A stretch of 64,000 nt of DNA, taken from a virus. The translations under genes and the position numbers were made by a program. The stretch lies in IMG/VR virus record IMGVR_UViG_3300020404_001964, positions 62,001 through 126,000 of that record; one strand, written 5' to 3'. This document shows, in pieces, positions 24,875 to 33,357 of the stretch. Every line of letters starts with the position of its first letter. Within the stretch, counting starts at the first letter, position 1. The notes under the pieces were generated by a model that made no database searches, was not told the DNA's origin, and saw nothing but the letters and a program-made list of their open reading frames with translations.

Positions 24875-25240
24875 GCTTTTCGCTTACGCTCAAGCATTAA
24901 AGCAATTACATAACGAAGTTATGTGTCGCATCATGCAGACAGTTGATCCATACTTCACCCAGTAACGGGAAAAGTATGAAGCCATCATGCGAGACTAGCC
25001 TGCCATTTTGTGAAAGGAACTTTTGTACGGAAGCGGTGACCCGCCAACTCCCTATTCCAGACTTCATTAGTCACGGGCAACTGACCCACCCTTCACAAAC
25101 AAAGTGAGCAGTTGTGATGTTGTATCTTTTTCACAGAGCATCTTCTTTTGTGCCTTTAGTTAGCACTCGACTTGCAACTCAGGATTCACCATTGTGTTTC
25201 AAACGCACTTCCTGGATCTACGATCAATTTGGTTGCTATG
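24875..25240. ncRNA. Structured GC-enriched non-coding region between convergent genes (candidate ncRNA)
   Basis: No coding frame is visible in this stretch of about 365 bases, which lies between the ends of two convergent genes. It is richer in G and C than its surroundings; 31 of 60 bases at 25021-25080 are G or C. Several stems are visible: ACATAAC-GAA-GTTATGT (24908-24924); CATACTT/AAGTATG (24949-24955 with 24972-24978) enclosing CCC/GGG; GCGG-TGAC-CCGC (25033-25044); and a long-range TTTGTGAA/TTCACAAA (25007-25014 with 25092-25099) closing a domain of about 90 bases. No tRNA, tmRNA or RNase P signature was found. The strand cannot be decided from the sequence. Confidence 0.5.
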
Positions 25241-25672
25241 TTAAGCCTTGTTGTAATTTTTAAGTTCTTCTTTAAGGATTTTGGAACCACCAACTCTCAC
25301 ATTGATAATGCCATTGTAGTAATCATCGGATTCTAATACTCGCCTTTCGAACTGTTCTCGAGCCTCGAGATAACTCATTACGCCTCTAGTGTTACAGATG
25401 TATAATATTTCCCTAGTAAATTTGTCTTCGCCTAATTGTGCCACGTCAGCAAGTAAATGATCTGAAGAACCCCAATAGTCCTTCCAGTCCGATTCAACCT
25501 TGCTTCTACGTTTGTTTATCCTGCCCTTGAGAGGCGGACGTGTCTTCTTGAATTTTGCTAATTTTTTGCCCACATACCGTTTACCGTTGGTTGTGTTTGT
25601 GATGAGATACACAAATCCTTCGCAGTCTTCTGGTAGTGAGTCTATTGTTTTACCTTGATAAGTCCATGGCAT
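25241..25672 (-). CDS. GIY-YIG-like nuclease domain protein
   Basis: This 143-residue protein has the GIY-YIG core near its N-terminus: GFVYLITNTTNGKRYVGKK at residues 19-37, with VYL standing for GIY and YVG for YIG. It is followed by a basic stretch (KTRPPLKGRINKRRSK) and a candidate catalytic Glu in YLEAREQFER (101-110), then YYNGIINVRVGG. T4-like phages carry such small nucleases as homing (Seg-type) enzymes or as DNA-processing proteins. The structured non-coding region borders its 3' end, but no split gene is evident nearby. It is the last gene of the gp55-gp47-gp46 run. Confidence 0.75.
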   Translation of the reverse strand: MPWTYQGKTIDSLPEDCEGFVYLITNTTNGKRYVGKKLAKFKKTRPPLKGRINKRRSKVESDWKDYWGSSDHLLADVAQLGEDKFTREILYICNTRGVMSYLEAREQFERRVLESDDYYNGIINVRVGGSKILKEELKNYNKA

Positions 25673-25689
25673 ATGGACATACTTACTGA

Positions 25690-25908
25690 TTATTTTTTCC
25701 GCTCTTGCTGTTTTTGGATCTTGGACACTTTATATTGTGCTTCAAGTTCTTTACGTCTTTGACGTGCCAAAATTCTAATTTCCGCTAGTGCCTTTCTAGC
25801 GGCTACTTTGGTAGCGAGGCTTCGCCTCTCAGCAAACAACTCGTTTGCCTTGAAATAAGCCATGTACGCCTTGGTCAGTTTATCGTGAGTATCATCTTGA
25901 ATGGTCAT
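25690..25908 (-). CDS. Small basic helical protein downstream of gp46
   Basis: This is a 72-residue protein if translation starts at MTIQDDTHDK (25908). Upstream ATGs at 25929 and 25923 would add up to seven residues within the end of gp46. The sequence is strongly helical and basic (LTKAYMAYFKANELFAERRS, ATKVAARKALAEIRILARQR, KELEAQYKVSKIQKQQERKK). No domain is recognised. It overlaps the end of gene 46 and probably belongs to the same message. A DNA- or RNA-binding accessory role is possible on charge alone. Confidence 0.55.
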   Translation of the reverse strand: MTIQDDTHDKLTKAYMAYFKANELFAERRSLATKVAARKALAEIRILARQRRKELEAQYKVSKIQKQQERKK

Positions 25909-27676
25909 AAGTTTCCACGTCATTAGCATATGCTGTAAAGCCGTTCTCTTTCACAACTTTCAACACATTGTTAACACGTCCCATTAATTCATCTTTGTGC
26001 GATATCAAGAATATATTTTTGCCTGCTTCTCTGCTCATTTTCTTCAAGATTGCCAAACTGCTTTCTACACCTGCTGAATCCATTCCTGAATCTATTAATT
26101 CATCTAAGAACAACAAGTTGATGTTTTGATACAAGTTTTCCCATACATCTCTAAATGCGAAACTTAATCCTAATATCAATCTGTTACGTTCTCCTCTACT
26201 TAAATTATCAAAATCTAGTTCTTGTCCCAGTTGAGTGATCTCCACACTTAAATCATTTTTAAATGTGACCAAGTGTGGAAGACCCAATTGATCCAAGTAG
26301 TGAGTTAACCTGTTGTTCAAGAAGGTTAAGTTTTGATCAATTATTTTTTTCCTTATGAAGGAATCTTTGTTTGTAAGCAGTTTGTATAAAAACTCTTGGT
26401 GCTCTTTCAGTTTCTGTAGAGTGTTTGCTGTGTCCCAATTTATTTCTTGTACTGCTTGATTCTTTAATTCATCTATTTGATCTAGATATGGATTTGCTTC
26501 TTCTTTTTTGTTTTTGAGTGCTGTGTTGATTGATTCCACATACTGTCTGTGATCATATGCTTCTTTTAGTGTGTCATAATAAGTGTTTGGTCTTTGATCC
26601 AAATCCCCAACTGCTTCAATATCTTTTGTTGTTTGTTCCAGTTGTTCACTTAATTCCATTACATAACTGTTGGATTCACCATATTCCATTTCTAATTTTT
26701 TCTGCATTTCTTCAATTTTATCTTGCGGTAAGTCTTGTCCACAAGCATAACAAGTGGCTTTGTGATTTAATTTTTCTAAATCTTTGTGTAATTTTTTTGC
26801 TGTTTTGTCTGCTTGTTCTATTGTGCTTTCCAAACTTGCTCTATCTTTTTGTAATTGTCTTAATACATCATTAAGTTTTGTCCAATCTTCAAGTTTTTGA
26901 TGTGCTTCTAATTCAGCATCAATGTCTACACTTTGTAATTCTTTTAAATTATTTTCTAATTTTTCAATATCTGTTTTGTTTTGATTGTGCCAAGCACTGC
27001 TTTTATTAGTTAAACTGTGAATTGTTTCTTCTACTTTCTCATTACTAATTTTTAAACCTTCTAATCTTGCTGTCTCAAGTGCTATATCTTCTTTTGAACG
27101 TTTAATATGTGTCTTTAAGATGTCTGCTTTCTCAGACAACAGTTGAATTCCTAATAGTTGTTCAATTATTTCCTGTTGTTCATTGTTGTGTAAACTTAAA
27201 AAAGGTTGCGTGTATGTGTTGAGTGCCACAATGTGTTTAAACATTTTTGGATTCATTCCAATCATTCTGTTCAAGTCTTCTTGTGTTTTACGTGAATCTC
27301 CTTGACTGACATCTGAAAGTTCTTGTTCTTGTTCGTCAATGTAATATTTCATTACATTTGGTTTTCTACCACGTTCTACTCTGTAGTTTACTCCATCTTT
27401 TTCAAATGCTATTGTGACCAACATTGATTTGCTGTTGGTTTTATTCACAAGATTGTCTTTACGAATTTTTGTTAGTGCTTCACCATATAGTGCGTAACAC
27501 AATGCGTTGACTATGGTTGTTTTACCTGTACCATTACGTGAACCTGCGTCATCACCGCCCATGTCCAAGTTTTCACCTAGTACCAGTGTTAACAGTTTTT
27601 GTTGAAAGTCTATAGCCTGGGTTTGATTACCCACACTCATAAAATTTTTTACCGTAAGTGTTTTAATCAGTATCAT
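25892..27676 (-). CDS. 46: Recombination endonuclease subunit gp46 (Rad50/SbcC-like)
   Basis: This 594-residue ATPase partners gp47 in DNA end processing and recombination-dependent replication. Walker A is GSRNGTGKTT at residues 45-54. A long coiled coil runs from about 180 to 450, interrupted by the zinc-hook CYACGQ near residue 309. The ABC signature LSRGERNRL lies near 490, and the Walker B/D-loop LLFLDELIDSGMDSAG near 525. The length is near T4 gp46 (560). The start overlaps the end of gp47 by 14 bases, as expected for a coupled pair. Confidence 0.97.
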   Translation of the reverse strand: MILIKTLTVKNFMSVGNQTQAIDFQQKLLTLVLGENLDMGGDDAGSRNGTGKTTIVNALCYALYGEALTKIRKDNLVNKTNSKSMLVTIAFEKDGVNYRVERGRKPNVMKYYIDEQEQELSDVSQGDSRKTQEDLNRMIGMNPKMFKHIVALNTYTQPFLSLHNNEQQEIIEQLLGIQLLSEKADILKTHIKRSKEDIALETARLEGLKISNEKVEETIHSLTNKSSAWHNQNKTDIEKLENNLKELQSVDIDAELEAHQKLEDWTKLNDVLRQLQKDRASLESTIEQADKTAKKLHKDLEKLNHKATCYACGQDLPQDKIEEMQKKLEMEYGESNSYVMELSEQLEQTTKDIEAVGDLDQRPNTYYDTLKEAYDHRQYVESINTALKNKKEEANPYLDQIDELKNQAVQEINWDTANTLQKLKEHQEFLYKLLTNKDSFIRKKIIDQNLTFLNNRLTHYLDQLGLPHLVTFKNDLSVEITQLGQELDFDNLSRGERNRLILGLSFAFRDVWENLYQNINLLFLDELIDSGMDSAGVESSLAILKKMSREAGKNIFLISHKDELMGRVNNVLKVVKENGFTAYANDVETYDHSR

Positions 27677-28682
27677 TGTTTAGATCTCTAAATATTTTTA
27701 GCAAAACAGATTTATCATATGCATCAGATTCGATTGTTTCAATTTCTTTTGATACAATTTGATCAACACTTTCAAACTTGGTTATGTCTAGTTCTGTATT
27801 GATCTCTTCTTCTTTTTTGCTAGGAATTAAAGTAATTTCTCTACAATCATATTTTTTCATGAAAGTCTCTTTGATATAACTTGCTTCTTCAAAACTTATA
27901 TCAATATCTAGTGTAACTCTTAGATGCATTTTGCTTTTCATTATTTCATCTGTTTTGTCCAGCAATGTGCTTAATTTTACATTTCTATATTTAGGACAGT
28001 TGCCCCAATTGAAATACACAGGCTCTGTGCCATGTTCTAGTATCATCATACCACGCTCATCATCATCAACATCTGCGTAATTGTGCGGAAACGGATTACC
28101 TAAGTAATGAATATTATTTTTAACTTGTCTTTTATGAAAGTGACCAGAGAAAACATACTCTTGTTTTTTAAAGTCGCTTGGTCTTAATTCTCCTGTGTCT
28201 GGCATTTCTACCATAGCATTCATAAAGAAGTTAGGCAGTTCAAAATGACCAAACATATATTTGCATTCCATATTGCCAACTTTTTTCCATTCATTGCCTA
28301 TTAACCAAGGCACTAATATAGTGTCATCTATTTTTGTAATTTTATTAACCATTGTGATGCCTGGAATAAATCTTCCAAACTCTGTGGATTGAATGTCTCT
28401 GCTGTCTTTGTAATACAAATCGTGATTACCTGGAAAAAAATAAAAATTATCAAATGCTTTTCCTAATTTTTCCAAACATCTGATTGAAGCATCCATTGTG
28501 GTTATGTTTACACTGTTCCTGTTGTGATGCCAATCACCACAAAAGAGTCCTGTCTCACAACCATGTTTCTTTGCTAAATCTATATACCAATCTACAAATT
28601 CTTCACAATCATCGTTGTGTAATTTAGAGTTGGATTTTAATCCGAAATGTATATCGGTAAAAACTGCTAATTTCTTGAACAA
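27663..28682 (-). CDS. 47: Recombination endonuclease subunit gp47 (Mre11/SbcD-like)
   Basis: This 339-residue metallophosphoesterase is the nuclease partner of gp46. Phosphoesterase motifs appear in order: TDIHFGLKSNSKLH at about 9-22, GDWHHNRNS near 50, FFPGNHDLYY near 88-97, FGHFELPNFF near 145, and FSGHFHKRQ near 180. The length equals T4 gp47 (about 339). The start codon is TTG, with AGGAG a few bases upstream. A sigma70-type promoter lies immediately before it. Confidence 0.97.
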   Translation of the reverse strand: MFKKLAVFTDIHFGLKSNSKLHNDDCEEFVDWYIDLAKKHGCETGLFCGDWHHNRNSVNITTMDASIRCLEKLGKAFDNFYFFPGNHDLYYKDSRDIQSTEFGRFIPGITMVNKITKIDDTILVPWLIGNEWKKVGNMECKYMFGHFELPNFFMNAMVEMPDTGELRPSDFKKQEYVFSGHFHKRQVKNNIHYLGNPFPHNYADVDDDERGMMILEHGTEPVYFNWGNCPKYRNVKLSTLLDKTDEIMKSKMHLRVTLDIDISFEEASYIKETFMKKYDCREITLIPSKKEEEINTELDITKFESVDQIVSKEIETIESDAYDKSVLLKIFRDLNNDTD

Positions 28683-28703
28683 AATAATCTCCTACTTTTC
28701 TTT

Positions 28704-28732
28704 AGAATAACTGAAAATGTTAAATTTGTCAA
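28704..28732 (-). promoter_or_regulatory. Sigma70-type promoter of gp47-gp46
   Basis: The minus strand reads TTGACA (28727-28732), 17 bases, TATTCT (28704-28709), ending about 22 bases before the gp47 start. The -35 and spacing are perfect; the -10 differs from consensus at two positions. It overlaps the last codons of gp55. Confidence 0.8.
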
Positions 28733-29584
28733 CTACTTTTTTGTTCGTTTACTGACTTTTGTTTTTGGAGCCGATTTTGTTGCAGGTTTTGGCGCACTGC
28801 TATCACCGGAAGTTTGTCTGGTCATACTCGGCATCATATTGTTAAGTTCTAAAATATCATCTCTAATGTTTTGATTTCTTTTTTCAATATTAATAATTCT
28901 CACAAATGAATTAGTCACTGCCGCTGTGTAATAAGCAAACGGATTGTTAGATTTACTTTCATCAAATTGTAAACCAATTTGTGCTAATTGTAAAATGGCC
29001 TGACCCTGCATTTCATCATTGTAAGTATAACCTCTCACGTTACCTCTTGTACCGTATCTTTCACACAATTTCATCCACATCTTTGCTAATTCGTTTGTGG
29101 CTCTGCCGGCATCTTTATTAAATTTACCGTTTTCCATTCCACCATCCCAATGACTTTTACCCACACAAACCAAGTTGCCTTTTTTATCATATTTCCAATG
29201 CTGGAAAGGAGGAAAGTTAACTTTTACTTTGCCATCAGCAACTGTTTTTGGATTCTTTTTTCTGCCAGGTTCGTCTGGGATATGCTCAAAAGTCATCACT
29301 CTAAAAACTACATCATCTTTATCTATTGACCTATAATCTATTTCGCAGTCACTTAATTTTGTTTTTGGGTCTACTTTTTTACGTTGTTCATACGTTTGTT
29401 GCGTAAGTTTTTTGGCTTTATTTCTTTTGGCTTGGGCCACAGTTCGTATGTTTATGGCATCCACATTGTTCACAATCAAATTGTATGTGCTGTAGGCTTC
29501 ATCCACAAAACTACAAAAAGTGCTTTTAGACTTGTGAATTTCGGCTAATAGGTCTCTGTTGTTAAGATAATTGACTTTTTTCAT
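28733..29584 (-). CDS. 55: Late-transcription sigma factor gp55
   Basis: This 283-residue protein directs host RNA polymerase to late promoters. The sigma region-2-like core is at about 180-245: GYTYNDEMQGQAILQLAQIG, FDESKSNNPFAYYTAAVTNS, FVRIINIEKRNQNIRDDIL. These match T4 gp55 and distant sigma70 region 2. It is about 100 residues longer than T4 gp55 (185). The extra sequence is N-terminal (basic, KRNKAKKLTQQTYEQRKK; a HIPDEPGRKKNPKTV loop) and a short basic Ser/Pro/Lys-rich tail. It stands first in the 55-47-46 group, as in T4, with a perfect sigma70 promoter. The ATAAATA motifs in this window are its expected targets. Confidence 0.9.
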   Translation of the reverse strand: MKKVNYLNNRDLLAEIHKSKSTFCSFVDEAYSTYNLIVNNVDAINIRTVAQAKRNKAKKLTQQTYEQRKKVDPKTKLSDCEIDYRSIDKDDVVFRVMTFEHIPDEPGRKKNPKTVADGKVKVNFPPFQHWKYDKKGNLVCVGKSHWDGGMENGKFNKDAGRATNELAKMWMKLCERYGTRGNVRGYTYNDEMQGQAILQLAQIGLQFDESKSNNPFAYYTAAVTNSFVRIINIEKRNQNIRDDILELNNMMPSMTRQTSGDSSAPKPATKSAPKTKVSKRTKK

Positions 29585-29610
29585 TAATATTCCTTGTTAT
29601 ATATCTCTTC

Positions 29611-29639
29611 ATTATAAACTACTCAGTTAATTTTGTCAA
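29611..29639 (-). promoter_or_regulatory. Perfect sigma70-type promoter of gp55
   Basis: The minus strand reads TTGACA (29634-29639), 17 bases, TATAAT (29611-29616), about 27 bases before the gp55 ATG. It shares base 29639 with the late-type ATAAATA motif that faces the other way. Confidence 0.9.
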
Positions 29640-29645
29640 TAAATA
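29639..29645 (+). promoter_or_regulatory. T4-type late promoter motif ATAAATA of the baseplate operon
   Basis: The plus strand reads CAATAAATAAATG, then TAAGGA, then the ATG at 29662. It lies in the 77-base divergent gap and abuts the gp55 early promoter. Confidence 0.6.
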
Positions 29646-29661
29646 AATGTAAGGACACAAA

Positions 29662-30582
29662 ATGAGCATAGATAAATTCAATAAAAACATATTAAAGAAC
29701 GTAGATAGTCTAAAAGACCTAGGGCAAGACATACAGAAAAATATGTCTGGATTTTTAGATACAAAAATTGATACCCTGGGCAAAACACTTGATACAGCAT
29801 CTTCCTTTGCTTTTGGAAAATTGAAAAGAATGAAAGGTGATTTGAAAAAAATCACTGACGGAGTGTTAAAATTTGATAAATCAATGCCTGCGATCACACT
29901 GAACACTTCAGGTAAATCATCTGGAGAAGAATTGGATTGGAGAGTTAGTTTGTCCATACCACAGCAAATTAAAGACATTATTCAAGACCAAAAAAGTTTA
30001 TTGGACCCACTTAAAGCCACAGGAAATAAATTGGTTTTTCCTTATACTCCAACGATTTTAGTAGGGCAATCAGCAAGTTGGAATCCAATGCAACCAGTAC
30101 ACACCAATTATCCATTTTATGCTTATGAAAATTCACGTGTGGATCAAATGACAATCACAGCACACTTCTATGTACAAAATGAAATAGAAGCAAGATACTG
30201 GGTAGCCGCTGTTCATTATCTAAGATCAATGACAAAAATGAGTTATGGACTATCACCTAATAAAGGTGCTCCACCACCAGTTGTACGTTTAAATGGATAC
30301 GGTGATTACACATTCAAAGATGTTCCTGTTATTATACAAAACTTTACATTTGACTTAAAAGAAGATGTTGACTACATCAGCACAAGATTAACAGCAGAAG
30401 AATCTGGAACAGCAGATGGACCATCATCAGTAACATCCAAAGGTGGCACTTATGCTTGGGCACCTACAGAAAGTTTATTAACTATTGGTGTTGTACCACA
30501 ATACAGCAGAACAAGACAAGCACAATTTGATCTTGCTGATTTTGTTAAAAACGGCGGCACAAAAGGAAGTGGATTTATTTAA
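29662..30582 (+). CDS. Baseplate tail-tube cap protein (gp48/gp54-like)
   Basis: This 306-residue protein has landmarks of the gp48/gp54 tube-cap group: LVFPYTPTILVGQSASWNP near 124-142, FYAYENSRVDQMTITAHF near 151-168, EARYWVAAVHYLRSMTKMSY near 173-192, then GAPPPVVRLNGYG and FKDVPVIIQNFTFDL. The N-terminal 80 residues are helical. Such proteins sit on the baseplate hub and start tail-tube polymerisation. I cannot decide between gp48 and gp54. It is the first gene of the long plus-strand baseplate operon, and its stop overlaps the next start (TAATG). Confidence 0.75.
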   Translation: MSIDKFNKNILKNVDSLKDLGQDIQKNMSGFLDTKIDTLGKTLDTASSFAFGKLKRMKGDLKKITDGVLKFDKSMPAITLNTSGKSSGEELDWRVSLSIPQQIKDIIQDQKSLLDPLKATGNKLVFPYTPTILVGQSASWNPMQPVHTNYPFYAYENSRVDQMTITAHFYVQNEIEARYWVAAVHYLRSMTKMSYGLSPNKGAPPPVVRLNGYGDYTFKDVPVIIQNFTFDLKEDVDYISTRLTAEESGTADGPSSVTSKGGTYAWAPTESLLTIGVVPQYSRTRQAQFDLADFVKNGGTKGSGFI

Positions 30583-30884
30583 TGGGATTCTTTACTAATT
30601 CAAGTCCATATGCGTCTACACAGATTGTTGATGATCAATATCTTGACACATTAACTATACGTCCAATTCCTGCACAACCAGATGATGTGTTGTACACAGT
30701 GGAACCACAATACAATCATAGACCAGACTTGTTGGCTTATGATCTTTACGGCAACGAAAAACTATGGTGGGTGTTTGCTCAACGCAACATGGATAAAATT
30801 TCAGATCCAGTGTATGATCTTATTCCTGGCTTAGAAATTTTTATTCCACAAGGACCTGCTCTTAGAGATACACTAGGAGTATAG
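30582..30884 (+). CDS. 53: Baseplate wedge protein gp53-like with LysM-like fold
   Basis: This 100-residue protein contains YNHRPDLLAYDLYGNEKLWW at about residues 45-64, followed by VFAQRN and LIPGLEIFIP. The R.DL.AY..YG...WW...N pattern is typical of gp53/LysM-like phage baseplate proteins. It is about half the length of T4 gp53, corresponding to its C-terminal part. It starts on the TAATG overlap with the tube-cap gene and ends two bases before the hub gene. Confidence 0.65.
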   Translation: MGFFTNSSPYASTQIVDDQYLDTLTIRPIPAQPDDVLYTVEPQYNHRPDLLAYDLYGNEKLWWVFAQRNMDKISDPVYDLIPGLEIFIPQGPALRDTLGV

Positions 30885-30885
30885 T

Positions 30886-33357
30886 ATGTCGGCAATAAAG
30901 ACAAAGACCCTTAGTAAAAACAGTGCCATAAATGTTGTGGATGAAGTTGCTCTTAACAAATCATCAGTAGTAACAAACGGAACAAAATTTTCTAGCAGAA
31001 AAGAAATTAAAGCCGCACAAAAACTTACTAATAAAGACAAGGCTAAATTAAATGCCTTAGGCGTTGATACGGAAAAAAAAGAAAAGAAAAAACCCAATAT
31101 ACTAGTAAAAGAATTTATTAGAGAATTTATACCTAATCCTCTGCATGACTATGAATCATACAATGCTGTGTTCACACTAGCGGCATTGACACTGGAAGAA
31201 GTAAATTTTCCTAACATACTTTATAACAGAATGCCTCTGCATCCTATCGCACATTCCAGTGGAAAAGGAAAAATAGAAGAAGTCACTTTCTACAAACAGG
31301 CAGGAGTCAATCTTGAATACTTTATAGACAATGTTGAGGTAAAATCTTTCATTACACCCAATCCAAAAACTAAACACGTACAAAGATCAGAAATTTCTTT
31401 TACTGTAACGGAACCTTACAGTATTGGTTTATTTTTACAGACTATGGCGATACAAGCCGCCAAAGCATCAGACGATGGCAATGTTGAATTTACAAATGCA
31501 CCTTATGCCTTGATAATAGATTTTGTTGGCACTGATGTAAACGGCAAAATTTTTAGAAATAACAATCTTCGTAAAGTAATGCCTATTCAAATGACAAAAG
31601 CGGCTATAAGAGCCAGCCAGGCGGGTGCTGTGTATGATTGTGTTGGCGCACCTTGGGTAGAAACTCCAACAATGGATGTGAATAATGCTATCAACACTGA
31701 TATCACTCTGGCAGGAAAAACTGTTTACGAAATGATGCAGGTGGGTGATGACAGTTTGATGGGACAATTAAATTTTAAAGGAGCAGAACTAGACAAAAAA
31801 GCAAAAAAGAAAGAACAACTTGCCACAGTACCTGCAGATGATTATGTGATATATTTTCCTAAAAACTCTGAAATTGAATACACAGAAGCAGAGCGAAAAT
31901 TAGTTTTACAAGATAGAGCAACAACGGCTGACCAATATGGCACTGGTGAACAGGGTGATTATTTCTTTAACACTGTAAAAAGAGATAGAATTGTTGAAAC
32001 ACTGCTGGGAAAAAATATATCAGTTACTAATGAATACACTGGTACAAGCGGAGAAGGAATAAGAGTGGATCAAACTTCAGGTGAAGGGCCTAATGCTACT
32101 TTTTTAGGAAATGACATTGGAGCATCAAAAATGGCTATTAATGAAAACAACATGGCTATAATGGGTAAAAGATTTCCTGACTTTGAAGAAAAATACGATA
32201 AACGTAAAAAAACTTTCACGAGAGATGGTATTACTTTAGATTTAAAACAAATGACTTTAAGTTTTAAAAAAGGTACACGTATTACAGATATTATTGAAAC
32301 TGTGATACTGTTGAGCGAATATGCTAAAAATCTAACAAAAAATCCTGACGAAATGAAAAACAAAGAGCCAGGCAAACATCCTTGGTTTAGAATTAGAACC
32401 AAATGTTTTCAACTGCAGGATTCCTTTTTTAAAGCCAAAGCAAATAATCATCCTAGATTGAATGTGTTCAGCATTGTGCCTTATCAAGTGCCTGACACTA
32501 TATTTGACGATGATACATCAATGCCATCAGGTTATACAGTGATTAGACAAAACATTGTAAAAGGTTACAATTATCTGTACACTGGGTTAAACAAAGATGT
32601 ACTAGATTTTGATCTCACTTATAATTTTGCGTTTTTCAATAGTGCTCCTGCCAATTTGAAAAAAAGTTCAGCCACATCATCTGCTGGAGGTAACAAGAGC
32701 ATAGAAAAATCAGCAGTAGCAACAAGTGGACCAATATACACTATTACAGATTCTGAAAATAATAAACCAGGTCATCTAGCATCTAAAATCATAAAGGCTC
32801 AAGACCAAAAGACATCCAGTGAAGGTACAGAAAATGAAAGTGCAGAATTAAAAATTGCTAGAACGATGAATGATAGAATTATCAATGGTGGAACAACTGA
32901 TTTAATTCAGATGGATTTAACGATAATTGGTGATCCTTATTTCCTACCAGCAAGTGGAATGATGAATTCAGATGAACCTACAAGATTTTTTGTGGATCCT
33001 AGACCTTACATCACAACGTCTGCCAGTGATAAAAACAACGGTAACGGCAGAGGAGAAATTAACTATCAAGATACTGCTTGTTTTATAGAAATGAATTTTC
33101 AAACACCAATAGACTATCAACCTGGTACAGATAATTTAATGTTCCCTCAAGGTGGAGCGTACACTAACGGAGCAGGAGAAACAATTAGATTGGGTGAATT
33201 CAGCGGGATATTTCAAGTACAAACAATCACAAGCAGTTTTAGACAAAACATTTTTGAGCAAACATTGAGAATAAACAGACAGTCCAACATGACATTGGAT
33301 GCTACAGAAGGCTCAGGCAACAAGAAAAAAATTGTAAAGGACAATAGCAACAACTAA
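30886..33357 (+). CDS. Large baseplate hub protein (gp27-like, tentative)
   Basis: This 823-residue protein lies between the gp53-like and gp5-like genes. Segments such as YESYNAVFTLAALTLEEVNF near residue 87, FYKQAGVNLEYFIDNVEVKS near 130, and ISFTVTEPYSIGLFLQTM near 168 look like a tail-hub tube domain. The C-terminal DLIQMDLTIIGDPYFLPASG and FSGIFQVQTITSSFRQNIFE are characteristic of hub or tube proteins that hold the spike. It is twice the length of T4 gp27 (391). The assignment rests on neighbours and these strands rather than on a firm match. The N-terminal 60 residues are basic and low in complexity. Confidence 0.6.
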   Translation: MSAIKTKTLSKNSAINVVDEVALNKSSVVTNGTKFSSRKEIKAAQKLTNKDKAKLNALGVDTEKKEKKKPNILVKEFIREFIPNPLHDYESYNAVFTLAALTLEEVNFPNILYNRMPLHPIAHSSGKGKIEEVTFYKQAGVNLEYFIDNVEVKSFITPNPKTKHVQRSEISFTVTEPYSIGLFLQTMAIQAAKASDDGNVEFTNAPYALIIDFVGTDVNGKIFRNNNLRKVMPIQMTKAAIRASQAGAVYDCVGAPWVETPTMDVNNAINTDITLAGKTVYEMMQVGDDSLMGQLNFKGAELDKKAKKKEQLATVPADDYVIYFPKNSEIEYTEAERKLVLQDRATTADQYGTGEQGDYFFNTVKRDRIVETLLGKNISVTNEYTGTSGEGIRVDQTSGEGPNATFLGNDIGASKMAINENNMAIMGKRFPDFEEKYDKRKKTFTRDGITLDLKQMTLSFKKGTRITDIIETVILLSEYAKNLTKNPDEMKNKEPGKHPWFRIRTKCFQLQDSFFKAKANNHPRLNVFSIVPYQVPDTIFDDDTSMPSGYTVIRQNIVKGYNYLYTGLNKDVLDFDLTYNFAFFNSAPANLKKSSATSSAGGNKSIEKSAVATSGPIYTITDSENNKPGHLASKIIKAQDQKTSSEGTENESAELKIARTMNDRIINGGTTDLIQMDLTIIGDPYFLPASGMMNSDEPTRFFVDPRPYITTSASDKNNGNGRGEINYQDTACFIEMNFQTPIDYQPGTDNLMFPQGGAYTNGAGETIRLGEFSGIFQVQTITSSFRQNIFEQTLRINRQSNMTLDATEGSGNKKKIVKDNSNN

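Noticed and set aside
24856-25100. Group I intron core (GACTAG and TTAGTC elements, next to a GIY-YIG gene)
   Set aside because: Short pieces resemble the R and S elements, but their order and spacing do not fit and no interrupted gene lies on either side. Kept only as a weak possibility.
24856-25240. tRNA, tmRNA or RNase P gene
   Set aside because: No T-loop GTTCRA with matching acceptor stem, no tmRNA ends and no RNase P core motifs could be found on either strand.
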